Source: an uncultured Butyrivibrio sp.
GTDB taxonomy: Bacteria; Bacillota; Clostridia; Lachnospirales; Lachnospiraceae
DNA: 7,545 nt
Direction of reading: 5' to 3'
Assembly (NCBI RefSeq): GCF_947169445.1
Contig: NZ_CAMVPU010000110.1
Span: 1-7,545, forward strand
The position numbers and the translations under genes were made by a program. The notes under the pieces were generated by a model that ran no database searches, was not told the DNA's origin, and saw nothing but the letters and a program-made list of their open reading frames with translations. Positions 1 through 5,668 of this stretch are shown here, piece after piece (the first letter of the stretch is position 1; each line of letters opens with the position of its first letter).

Positions 1-3
1 GCC

Positions 4-85
4 TGTTACTGAGCCCATTTCATTTTGTTAATTTGACCTAAGCTGTACCACATTGAGAACCGTCCCCGTGTCTGATTTTCCAAGC
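4..85. repeat. Possible REP-like repeat remnant at the left edge
   Basis: On the minus strand this stretch reads GACACGGGGACGGTTCTC (positions 55-72), followed by AATGTGGTACAGC. From memory, GGGGACGGTTCTC-type strings are common dispersed repeats in clostridial genomes, often close to REP-associated IS200-like transposases. Only one half of a possible hairpin is visible, and no transposase reading frame falls inside the window. All frames in 1-141 are short and broken. This is therefore a tentative repeat assignment based on one recognisable motif. Confidence 0.3.
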
Positions 86-154
86 CCCTTCTTCCGCACT
101 ACGAAAAAGGACCAACTCATCTGAGTTGATCCTTTTTGTAGTGCGGAAGAAGGG
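86..154. repeat. Near-perfect palindrome containing the tRNA-Leu 3' end
   Basis: CCCTTCTTCCGCACTAC at 86-102 is an exact inverted copy of 138-154. Thirteen of those bases, 142-154, are the 3' end of the adjacent tRNA-Leu gene (acceptor strand and part of the T arm). Between the arms lies the terminator hairpin at 104-137. Together they form one stem of about 32 pairs with a single-base bulge at G103, one C/A position (112/129) and a four-base loop. The inverted tRNA fragment lies beyond the terminator U-tract, so it should rarely be in the mature transcript. Its origin is unknown; a tRNA-end recombination footprint is one possibility. Confidence 0.85.
104..137 (-). terminator. Rho-independent terminator of the tRNA-Leu unit
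   Basis: Read on the minus strand, GGATCAACTC and GAGTTGGTCC form a 10-pair stem with loop AGAT, followed by TTTTT. It begins four bases after the tRNA discriminator base. The one imperfect pair is G-U in the minus-strand RNA but C-A in the plus-strand RNA. That asymmetry favours use by minus-strand transcripts, that is, the tRNA cluster. A-tracts on the other side mean some bidirectional activity is possible. Confidence 0.85.
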
Positions 155-225
155 ACTTGAACCCTCACGATGTAAGCATCACAAGATCCTTAGTCTTGCT
201 CGTCTGCCAATTCCGACACTTCCGC
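142..225 (-). tRNA. tRNA-Leu, anticodon AAG
   Basis: This is an 84-nt class II tRNA. The acceptor stem is GCGGAAG with CTTCCGC and the discriminator base is A. The D arm contains TTGGCAGA. The anticodon stem CAAGA/TCTTG encloses loop CTAAGGA, so bases 34-36 are AAG (leucine, CUU). The long variable arm is GATG-CTTA-CATC and the T loop is TTCAAGT. No CCA is encoded, since the discriminator is followed by CTAC, so the CCA-adding enzyme must supply it. A34 implies probable deamination to inosine by TadA, which would widen decoding to other CUN codons; the modification is inferred. It is the distal gene of a tandem pair and runs directly into the terminator. Confidence 0.96.
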
Positions 226-263
226 AAACCATATATTGAATTGCAGCCGCTCTAGAAAACTAG

Positions 264-346
264 TGCAGGAGAAGGGACTTGAACCCTCATGTTGTTGCCA
301 ACACATGGACCTGAACCATGCGCGTCTGCCATTCCGCCACTCCTGC
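264..346 (-). tRNA. tRNA-Leu, anticodon CAG
   Basis: This is an 83-nt class II tRNA. The acceptor stem is GCAGGAG/CTCCTGC and the discriminator base is A. The anticodon stem CATGG/CCATG encloses loop TTCAGGT, giving anticodon CAG (leucine, CUG). The variable arm is TGTTG-GCAA-CAACA and the T loop is TTCAAGT. CCA is not encoded. It is the promoter-proximal member of a leucine tRNA pair, 38 nt ahead of the AAG tRNA with no terminator between them, so the two are probably made as one precursor. It starts only 20 nt after the stop codon of the membrane-protein gene upstream. Confidence 0.97.
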
Positions 347-357
347 GAGCGACAAAA

Positions 358-371
358 ATTATATTATCACA
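358..371 (-). promoter_or_regulatory. Candidate promoter for the two tRNA-Leu genes
   Basis: On the minus strand the end of the upstream gene contains TGTGATAAT (an extended -10 form, 363-371), overlapping TATAAT (358-363), 12-17 nt before the tRNA-Leu(CAG) 5' end. The best -35 partner is poor (TTGTAG, 18-nt spacing from GATAAT). The -10 region covers the TGA stop at 367-369. If it is not used, the tRNAs would be transcribed by read-through from the membrane-protein gene. Confidence 0.4.
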
Positions 372-699
372 ACAATGTGAGTTTGTCTACAAACATCTCC
401 AATTTTTTTATAATATTTACAATTGTTTTGTATTGGAGGGACATATACACTGCACAAAGGCCCACAACAGCCGCTAAAATAAAGCAAATAAGGTTACCAG
501 AAGACAGCGCCGTAGCAAGAAAAATGCATGTACAGATCAAAAATCCCATTACTCCCACAAGAATTCTTAACAGTTCCTGATGAAGAACAGATATCTTTAA
601 CTGCAGGTTTCCTTTTTCTACTTCAATCTCTTCGTCCGAAAGCACATCATAATCAAGCTTTTCAAAATGCTTAAGATATTCCCTGAATCTTTTTTCCAT
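367..699 (-). CDS. Small two-helix membrane protein, function unknown
   Basis: This encodes a 110-residue protein. The charged N-terminal part (about 1-42, rich in E, D and K, containing the run SDEEIEVEKG) is probably cytoplasmic. Two hydrophobic segments follow (about 44-64 and 69-88) with a short loop, then an amphipathic tail with KTIVNIIKKLE. The open frame extends ten codons further to 729, but the ATG at 699 has GGAGG 9 nt upstream, whereas the 729 start has no ribosome site and lies about where transcription should begin. The layout (acidic helix, a line like LHQELLRILVGV, two helices) resembles small conserved Lachnospiraceae membrane proteins as I remember them, but I know of no function. 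It lies directly upstream of the leucine tRNAs and may be co-transcribed with them. Confidence 0.7.
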   Translation of the reverse strand: MEKRFREYLKHFEKLDYDVLSDEEIEVEKGNLQLKISVLHQELLRILVGVMGFLICTCIFLATALSSGNLICFILAAVVGLCAVYMSLQYKTIVNIIKKLEMFVDKLTLL

Positions 700-734
700 A
701 CCGCCATACCTCCGCCATAAGTCCTGCATTCATT

Positions 735-764
735 ATTATACGCTTTTTCGTCAAGTCGTGCCAG
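735..764 (-). promoter_or_regulatory. Promoter for the small membrane protein gene
   Basis: A perfect -10 box TATAAT is present on the minus strand at 735-740. A -35 candidate CTGGCA (759-764, four of six matches) lies 18 nt upstream. Transcription should begin around 728-730. This supports translation from the ATG at 699 rather than the one at 729. A TTGACG nearby is only 8 nt from the -10 and so is badly spaced. Confidence 0.5.
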
Positions 765-827
765 TCACCAGTTTATGGAGTCTGGTAATTACTATTAAGA
801 CAAAAATTCATCCTTATGCCAGACCTA

Positions 828-1568
828 TTATCCCCATATCACTTCGCATATCTTTTCATTAAAAGCATCATTTCCTGCAATGGCCTCATCAACAGAAATT
901 CCCTCCTGATCAAGAGCGCATTCACCGCAGATATCAACTCCGATTATTTTTCTTTCGCCAACCAGTTTTTTTACAAAAGAATACATTTCATCAGCGGTCA
1001 TATCCCCCTGATCCCAGTTCGTAATAAGTTCTTCGCGGTTAAGCACATCCTTATCTATAGATAAATAAACAGGATGCTCTGTAGACAGCATATGTATTTG
1101 ATTCAGGTCGTAGAATTTTACTCTCTTCCTATCCTCTTCATCCAACTGAGCTATCAGATTCCTATCTGCTCCAATTATGTGCACATCCCTCACATACTCA
1201 TTTTTATTAAGCACATCCAAAACCCAGGCACCACAAGACAAAATATCTCCGAACATGGGAGGCTGCATATCAGGATGATGATCTAAAACCACCAGTGAAA
1301 AAAGCTCTTTTACCTCCTCAGTAATAATAGCTGACATATAGTGATAATTGCCGGAGTCAATAAAATGAATCCCATCAAAAGAAACACTGTTTTCTCTTAT
1401 AATATTCCTGATCTGCTCTCTTGCAGCATCATCGCACATACAATTTGTGCCCGAAATACCTGTGCAATCAATCAGATCGCCACAAAGTAAAGAGCCTTTA
1501 TCTTTACGATAAAAGCTCTCTTTTTCATAAATTCCTGAGAAATTAAAAACAGTGCACTCTTTCTTCAT
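828..1568 (-). CDS. Arginase-family (ureohydrolase-fold) protein
   Basis: This 246-residue protein has the metal-binding signatures of the arginase/agmatinase fold. LDHHPDM supplies D96, H98 and D100 (the DxHxD motif). SIDKD supplies D172 and D174 (the SxDxD motif). GVDICGE carries an acidic residue (E216) where arginases end the active site. The usual first motif GGDH is missing; DSGNYHY, with H76, may replace it. The protein is shorter than true arginases (about 300 residues), so the substrate cannot be assigned; hydrolysis of a guanidino or related C-N bond is inferred. A GTG at 1586 would give six more residues and overlap the mecA stop as GTGA. The ATG at 1568 has TTGGAG 7 nt upstream and is preferred. 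Transcription is probably shared with mecA. No clear terminator follows. Confidence 0.8.
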   Translation of the reverse strand: MKKECTVFNFSGIYEKESFYRKDKGSLLCGDLIDCTGISGTNCMCDDAAREQIRNIIRENSVSFDGIHFIDSGNYHYMSAIITEEVKELFSLVVLDHHPDMQPPMFGDILSCGAWVLDVLNKNEYVRDVHIIGADRNLIAQLDEEDRKRVKFYDLNQIHMLSTEHPVYLSIDKDVLNREELITNWDQGDMTADEMYSFVKKLVGERKIIGVDICGECALDQEGISVDEAIAGNDAFNEKICEVIWG

Positions 1569-1582
1569 GTCACTACTCCAAA

Positions 1583-2356
1583 TCACCTGGCCAGATCTGC
1601 CAAATGCACTACCGCATCCTCTTCTATCACTAGCTCTGCATGCTCTGAGATAAACATCGACTCAGGCGAATTAACTGTAAGCATCTGTGAATACTCCACG
1701 CCGGCTCTTCTCATCTCATAGATTATGCTCTCATCTGAGCTCATAAGGCCTGCCAGCATATAGAACCTGCCCTTATACTTGTAGAGCTTTGAATCAACAA
1801 TAGGAAGTTTCTGCACGACCTTGGAAAAGCGCTTAGCTTCATCAAGATCATCAAACTCTATCATGTATCTGGCATACTCTGAAATCGGCTGATACCTCGC
1901 CTCTATGCCATTATCAGGCAGCTCTCTATATGAATCCCTGCCATATATCTTGTTGATAGTGTCCGTTACGTTAGTAATGACTTCATTAAGCGCAACACCC
2001 TTTTCTCTGCCTGTCTTCCTCTTGATATCGTCTACTTTCTCCTGAGTCAGCGTCTTAAGAATCGTCTCAGCTGCTCCGCGAATACGGTCTGTTGCCTTCT
2101 GAATATCTTCATTGCTCATCTTAACTGCAAAAATACGAATACTTCCATCCATCATCATATTCTTGCTCATCATCATAACCTCTGTCTCAGGATCATAATC
2201 GAGCTGCTGCCCCACCTCTTTATTAAGCTGGGCAAAAAATGATGTGGTATTCTCTGCGCCTTCTATTACTGCCTCTGGAGTTAGACCGATTTCATGAAGC
2301 TCAGATGCTGCGATACTACATTCTACAGTTGTATCATTCATTTTTACTATAATCAT
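1583..2356 (-). CDS. mecA: MecA-like adaptor protein for the ClpC protease
   Basis: This 257-residue protein has the two-part MecA layout. The N-terminal domain (about 1-80) includes FFAQLNKEVGQQLDYDPETE and normally binds substrates. A charged linker (about 81-160) follows. The C-terminal domain (about 161-257) contains YMIEFDDLDEAKRFSKVV and SKLYKYKGRFYMLAGL, resembling the MecA region that contacts ClpC. MecA delivers unfolded or regulatory proteins to ClpCP in the cytoplasm. The B. subtilis protein is 218 residues, so this one is slightly long, mainly in the linker. The start has AGGAG 10 nt upstream. The gene is read from a promoter overlapped by a CIRCE element, implying induction when HrcA fails under protein-folding stress. 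The arginase-fold gene follows with 14 nt between stop and preferred start. The family call is good; the in vivo partner is inferred. Confidence 0.82.
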   Translation of the reverse strand: MIIVKMNDTTVECSIAASELHEIGLTPEAVIEGAENTTSFFAQLNKEVGQQLDYDPETEVMMMSKNMMMDGSIRIFAVKMSNEDIQKATDRIRGAAETILKTLTQEKVDDIKRKTGREKGVALNEVITNVTDTINKIYGRDSYRELPDNGIEARYQPISEYARYMIEFDDLDEAKRFSKVVQKLPIVDSKLYKYKGRFYMLAGLMSSDESIIYEMRRAGVEYSQMLTVNSPESMFISEHAELVIEEDAVVHLADLAR

Positions 2357-2416
2357 TACGCATCATCTCCTCTCCCTGGAAATATAGTCACTCCGTTGAT
2401 TGTTTCTGTTGTACAC

Positions 2417-2445
2417 ATTATAGAGCAAATCATTAGCACTGTCCA
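2417..2445 (-). promoter_or_regulatory. Sigma-A-type promoter of mecA
   Basis: On the minus strand, TGGACA (-35, 2440-2445, five of six matches) and TATAAT (-10, 2417-2422, perfect) are separated by exactly 17 nt. Transcription would start near 2410, giving a leader of about 54 nt before the mecA ATG at 2356. The -35 box lies inside the CIRCE spacer. A further TATAAT at 2511-2516 has no acceptable -35 and is probably not used. Confidence 0.85.
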
Positions 2446-2459
2446 CCCTAGAGTGCTAA
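2433..2459 (-). promoter_or_regulatory. CIRCE element (HrcA operator) upstream of mecA
   Basis: The consensus CIRCE is TTAGCACTC, nine spacer bases, then GAGTGCTAA. The minus strand here reads TTAGCACTC (2451-2459), nine spacer bases (2442-2450), then CAGTGCTAA (2433-2441). That is 17 of 18 arm bases with the correct 9-nt spacer. It covers the mecA -35 box and part of the -10 spacer, as expected for HrcA repression. CIRCE normally controls groESL and dnaK operons; neither is next to it here. Confidence 0.93.
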
Positions 2460-2576
2460 TTAAATTTTTTACTATCTATTTTTAACAGTTTTATAGTATT
2501 CTTCGATTCTATTATAGTGTAAGAATGCCCATAATTACATTAAAAATGGCATTAAAAGAGTATAAAAAAAGAATAT

Positions 2577-2624
2577 CATAAAAAGAGCCGGGCTCAGATT
2601 AATATGTACCTGTACCGGCTCTTT
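2577..2624 (-). terminator. Rho-independent terminator after flgE
   Basis: On the minus strand AAAGAGCCGG (2615-2624) pairs perfectly with CCGGCTCTTT (2582-2591), and the second arm runs into further T residues (CTTTTT). The 23-nt loop is longer than usual. The hairpin begins 27 nt after the flgE stop codon. Confidence 0.8.
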
Positions 2625-2650
2625 AAAACATTCTATATTCTATTAAAAGC

Positions 2651-3964
2651 TTATCTCTTAAGACCATGGAGAAGCTGCAAAAGCTCATCAGATGTAGTGA
2701 TCACTTTGCTGTTTGCCTGGAATCCTCTCTGGGTTGTGATCATGTCTGTAAACTCTTTTGCCAGATTAACGTTACTGCCTTCAAGTACGCCGGAGCTGAT
2801 ATAACCGCCATTCTCGGTAACGTCCAGGAACATTGGCTCTCCTGAGTTAAGAGATGCAGCAAAAAGATTATCTCCTACTTTTTCAAGACCTGAAGCATTA
2901 TTGAATTCAGCAACTGCAATATGTGCTATTCTAACAGTCTGTCCGTTGGAATACTTGGCGTAAATTGAGCCATTATCTGTGAATGATAATCCGGTCATTT
3001 CGCCATTAGCGTAACCCTTGTTAAGGCCGTCCACATTTCCTTTGTAACCATATATAGTTGAATTGTGCCCAGCCATAGTGCTCGCATAGTTGGTGGTGCG
3101 GGTGAAATCTATGTTGAGCTGTCCAAGAACTGCTGCATCCCCGGTAAAAGATACTTTGACATTGCCCTTGGTATCACCATTTGCACTGGTCAGTACTCCG
3201 CTATGCTTGTCATAAACCAGATGAACATGAGTTGCAAGATCATCCTCACCTGCGATTACCTTTCCTTTAGAATCCTGAACAGAAGTAAGCTCAAGTCTAA
3301 AGGTATTATCTGCGTCATCTTCATCGTCAGTCAGATTAAATTTTATTGTATATGTATTACCATCAGAGCCAAACACTTCTATTCCAAGTGTTTTCCCATC
3401 TTCAAGCTGGTCATCATAGCTATCTATATTTCCTGAGAAATATGCCTCAGAGGTTGCTGTTCCTGCTATTTTCTTGGTTCTTTCGTTAATTAATTCCAAA
3501 GGTGCCTCTACTGTATCTCCTACTTCAGCATCTCCCATAACCCCCATTACATAGTAGCCGTTATTCTGCGTCACAAGATTTCCCTCGGCATCAATGGTAA
3601 AAGAACCATCACGGGTAAAATTAATAGTCTCCGAAGAAGTATCTTTAGCAATGCAAAAGAAAGAATCGCCTGTTATCATGAGATCCATAGCATTATCTGT
3701 GATAACCGCCGAACCCTGCAAAGTTATATTGGTACTGATAGAACCAATCTTGGCTCCAAGGCCCACCTGATCAGTATTGGTAGTTGCCGTATTGGTTCCG
3801 GCAGCCATTCCGCTTTTTATTGTCTGGTAAAGGACATCCTGAAAGCCTGTAGATTGCGACTTATAAGAAGTGGTATTAACATTGGAAATGTTATTACCTA
3901 TTACATCCATTTCTGTAAGGTGAGTATTAAGACCTGAAACTCCGGACCAAAGTGATCTCATCAT
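2651..3964 (-). CDS. flgE: Flagellar hook protein FlgE
   Basis: This 437-residue rod/hook-family protein has the N-terminal signature SLWSGVSGLNTHLTEMDVIG (residues 4-23) followed by NNISNVNTTSYKS, with TGFQDVLYQT just after. That last string separates FlgE from the FlgF and FlgG rod proteins. The middle is hook-domain material, including LNIDFTRTTNYAS and YSNGQTVRIAHIAVAEFNN. The C-terminal helix, with NVNLAKEFTDMITTQRGFQA and NSKVITTSDELLQLL, is the usual export and polymerisation segment. FlgE is secreted by the flagellar export apparatus and forms the hook. The start has GGAGG 10 nt upstream; a second ATG follows at once. The gene stands alone rather than in a flagellar operon, with its own sigma-28-like promoter and terminator, so it may be a relocated or second hook gene. 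Confidence 0.9.
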   Translation of the reverse strand: MMRSLWSGVSGLNTHLTEMDVIGNNISNVNTTSYKSQSTGFQDVLYQTIKSGMAAGTNTATTNTDQVGLGAKIGSISTNITLQGSAVITDNAMDLMITGDSFFCIAKDTSSETINFTRDGSFTIDAEGNLVTQNNGYYVMGVMGDAEVGDTVEAPLELINERTKKIAGTATSEAYFSGNIDSYDDQLEDGKTLGIEVFGSDGNTYTIKFNLTDDEDDADNTFRLELTSVQDSKGKVIAGEDDLATHVHLVYDKHSGVLTSANGDTKGNVKVSFTGDAAVLGQLNIDFTRTTNYASTMAGHNSTIYGYKGNVDGLNKGYANGEMTGLSFTDNGSIYAKYSNGQTVRIAHIAVAEFNNASGLEKVGDNLFAASLNSGEPMFLDVTENGGYISSGVLEGSNVNLAKEFTDMITTQRGFQANSKVITTSDELLQLLHGLKR

Positions 3965-4037
3965 AGGGCACGTACCTCCAAAACCTCATATAAACCAGCC
4001 TCTTGCCGGTATCAAACAACTATAAGCGTACGTCCCT
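3965..4037 (-). promoter_or_regulatory. Structured flgE 5' leader that may mask the start site
   Basis: In the flgE transcript AGGGACGUAC (4028-4037) can pair with GUACGUGCCCU (3965-3975), ten pairs with one bulged base. This covers the whole spacer between the GGAGG site and the AUG. Inside it, ACCGGC-AAGAG-GCUGGU can form a second hairpin. A structure covering the initiation region suggests translational control, but no known riboswitch class was recognised. Confidence 0.45.
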
Positions 4038-4090
4038 GTACCTGAATTACAATCCTTTGTATAAAGACAGATAATATATCTGCACTCTTT

Positions 4091-4118
4091 TTATCGGCAG
4101 GAATATTGTTTTATATTA
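4091..4118 (-). promoter_or_regulatory. Sigma-28 (SigD/FliA)-type promoter of flgE
   Basis: The minus strand carries GCCGATAA (4091-4098), an exact match to the sigma-28 -10 consensus. It is preceded at 16 nt by TAAT (4115-4118), three of four bases of the TAAA -35. Transcription would start near 4084, leaving a leader of about 120 nt before flgE. The upstream gene's terminator ends just before it, so flgE is probably a single-gene unit under flagellar control. Confidence 0.75.
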
Positions 4119-4128
4119 GAGCAAAAAG

Positions 4129-4162
4129 AAAAAAGCCATGCACAAATTTCTTTGCACATGAC
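4129..4162 (-). terminator. Rho-independent terminator of the small membrane protein gene
   Basis: On the minus strand GTCATGTGCAAA pairs along its full length with TTTGTGCATGGC (12 pairs, three of them G-U) around a GAAA loop, and is followed by TTTTTT. It starts 17 nt after the stop codon and separates this gene from the flgE promoter. Confidence 0.88.
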
Positions 4163-4178
4163 CTTTATAATTTCTATA

Positions 4179-4466
4179 TTATTCTGCAGATGAACTTTCT
4201 GAAGCAGCATCTGAAGTTTCAGTTGTATTATCTGTAGTTTCCTCTGAAACGGTTTCTGTTACCTCTGTTGAAACTCCTTCAGCAGCAGATGAACTTGATC
4301 CGCCATAGTTATTCCAAAGGACTCCTCCTACAATAGCTAAAACTGCTACGATAACTGCCGCAAGAGTTGTGATTTTTGCTGCCTTTACCCTCTTTTTGTG
4401 CTTCTCAATTTTCTCCTTACGGCCTGCCTTTTCCTTCTTGTAAGCATCAATTTTTTCCTGACTCAT
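4179..4466 (-). CDS. Small single-helix membrane protein with Ser/Thr/Glu-rich tail
   Basis: This encodes 95 residues. The N-terminal 30 are highly basic (MSQEKIDAYKKEKAGRKEKI, then HKKRVKAAK). One membrane helix follows at about 31-53 (ITTLAAVIVAVLAIVGGVLW). The remaining 40 residues are low-complexity S, T, E and A. By the positive-inside rule the basic part is cytoplasmic and the acidic tail outside. The frame could start eight codons earlier at 4490, but the MSQEK start matches the beginning of a small protein group I recall in Lachnospiraceae. GGGGAA lies about 7 nt ahead of it, and the earlier ATG has no ribosome site. Function is unknown. It is divergent from dus and has its own terminator. 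Confidence 0.7.
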   Translation of the reverse strand: MSQEKIDAYKKEKAGRKEKIEKHKKRVKAAKITTLAAVIVAVLAIVGGVLWNNYGGSSSSAAEGVSTEVTETVSEETTDNTTETSDAASESSSAE

Positions 4467-4511
4467 AGTTGTATTCCCCATTTCTTCCATAATTTCAGGT
4501 TGCCATAAACA

Positions 4512-4533
4512 TGTTACTGTTCACTCTAACAGT
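4512..4533. repeat. Short repeat TGTTACTGTTCA with a 6-bp dyad
   Basis: TGTTACTGTTCA at 4512-4523 on the plus strand recurs exactly on the minus strand at 6713-6724, upstream of cysE. At this site ACTGTT (4516-4521) and AACAGT (4528-4533) also form a six-pair hairpin. It lies between the divergent membrane-protein and dus genes. It could be a dispersed repeat fragment or an operator. Confidence 0.35.
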
Positions 4534-4580
4534 TTTAGACACCCATATCATTAATATAGTATACTTCAATTGTGTTTTTA

Positions 4581-4610
4581 TTGTTATGAAAAAATAACTT
4601 TTTGTTTATA
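4581..4610 (+). promoter_or_regulatory. Weak candidate promoter for dus
   Basis: TTGTTA (4581-4586) and TTTATA (4605-4610), spaced 18 nt, lie just upstream of dus in a very AT-rich stretch. Neither box is strong, and other pairings in the same region are equally possible. The dus ribosome site GGAG (4623-4626) is 7 nt before its ATG. Confidence 0.25.
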
Positions 4611-4633
4611 AATCAGTAAATCGGAGAATACGC

Positions 4634-5647
4634 ATGAAATACTACTTTGCCCCAATGGAGGGCATAACACTATACCCGCTTAGAAATGTGCATAACAGCA
4701 TGTTTGAAGGAACCATTGATAAATATTACACACCATTTTTGACCGCTCATCACAACTTTCATTTTAAGAAAAGGGAAAAAAGGGATGTAGCCCCGGAGCT
4801 GATACAGGGCTTTGATAACTGGCAGGAAGAAATTGTCCCACAGATCATGGCAAACCGTGTTGATACCTTTGTTTGGGCCGCAAAAGAGATGGCTTCTCTT
4901 GGCTACAGGGAAGTGAATCTTAATCTCGGATGCCCTGCTACCACTGTCACTAACAGCCACAAGGGTTCAGGTCTTTTGCAGGATACAGAGTATCTGGACA
5001 GATTATTATATGGAATTTTTCAGGAAACAGGCAAAGATTCCTTATCTTTCCCTTCTATATCACTCAAGACAAGGCTTGGGTTTTCTGATGAAAAAGAACT
5101 GGAAGAACTAATGAAAATATACGCCAGATATCCTATTTGCGAATTAACGATCCACGCAAGAGTCCGGGAGGATTTTTACAAAGGCTTGCCAAGGATAGAT
5201 GCCTTTAAAAAAGCTGTGGAAGAATACAAAAGAAACGGCGGAAAGGCTGATATCTGCTACAATGGCGATGTTGTAAGCAGTGAATTCACCAAATCTTTGT
5301 CTTCTCAGATAACTGATAATACAGATAATGCAGATCATTCTTATTATTCTGCCCTGATGATCGGAAGAGGTCTTTTGACGGATCCGGCCCTTTCCAGGGT
5401 ACTAAAAGGCGGCGAAGCATTAAAAGCCAGTGAACTTAAAGAATACTTAAGACGTCTGTACGAAGAATACGAGAAGTTTATCCCCGAGGAGCGAAACGTA
5501 ATCTTCAAAATGCTAGAGCACTGGGCTTTTCTTGATAAACACTTTAAAAATAGCGAGAAGTACGTAAAAGAAATACGTAAATCTCGCAGTAAAGGTGCAT
5601 ATATGGCAGCTGTAAACAATATATTTGCCAGCTGTGAATTTATTTGA
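4634..5647 (+). CDS. dus: tRNA-dihydrouridine synthase
   Basis: This 337-residue FMN enzyme reduces specific uridines in tRNA to dihydrouridine. The N-terminal APMEGIT (6-12) starts the TIM barrel at the flavin site. NLNLGCP (95-101) holds the catalytic cysteine C100, followed by KGSGLL. SLKTRLGF (143-150) and LTIHARVREDFYKG (171-184) supply the conserved K145 and H174 near FMN. CYNGDVVS and LMIGRGLLTDPAL (241-253) are the phosphate-binding end of the barrel. A helical C-terminal domain (about 265-337) contacts tRNA. All key residues are present and the length is normal. Which U position it modifies cannot be told from sequence alone. It stands alone on the plus strand, divergent from the small membrane protein and convergent with cysE, leaving 21 nt and no clear terminator. 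Confidence 0.93.
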   Translation: MKYYFAPMEGITLYPLRNVHNSMFEGTIDKYYTPFLTAHHNFHFKKREKRDVAPELIQGFDNWQEEIVPQIMANRVDTFVWAAKEMASLGYREVNLNLGCPATTVTNSHKGSGLLQDTEYLDRLLYGIFQETGKDSLSFPSISLKTRLGFSDEKELEELMKIYARYPICELTIHARVREDFYKGLPRIDAFKKAVEEYKRNGGKADICYNGDVVSSEFTKSLSSQITDNTDNADHSYYSALMIGRGLLTDPALSRVLKGGEALKASELKEYLRRLYEEYEKFIPEERNVIFKMLEHWAFLDKHFKNSEKYVKEIRKSRSKGAYMAAVNNIFASCEFI

Positions 5648-5668
5648 TCAGCCTTGTGAATTCAGTTA

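Noticed and set aside
245..264. Resemblance to a cloning-vector polylinker (sites like NotI, XbaI and SpeI in order)
   Set aside because: The match has a base change in the first site and two extra bases, and it runs without a break into a perfectly formed tRNA gene. Chance similarity is more likely than vector contamination.
236..580. Plus-strand open frame of 114 codons
   Set aside because: It runs antisense across tRNA-Leu(CAG) and the small membrane-protein gene, with no ribosome site and no protein-like composition.
748..755. TTGACG as the -35 box for the small membrane-protein promoter
   Set aside because: It is only 8 nt from the TATAAT box, far below the 16-18 nt needed.
765..827. 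Terminator after the arginase-fold gene
   Set aside because: Several CCAG/CTGG segments can pair in competing ways, but no stem is followed by a T-run on the minus strand.
3065..3436. Plus-strand open frame of 123 codons
   Set aside because: It lies entirely antisense to flgE, which has clear family motifs along its length.
5648..5668. Bidirectional terminator between dus and cysE
   Set aside because: The 21-nt gap contains a short direct repeat (TGTGAATT nearby) but no stem with a T-run in either direction.
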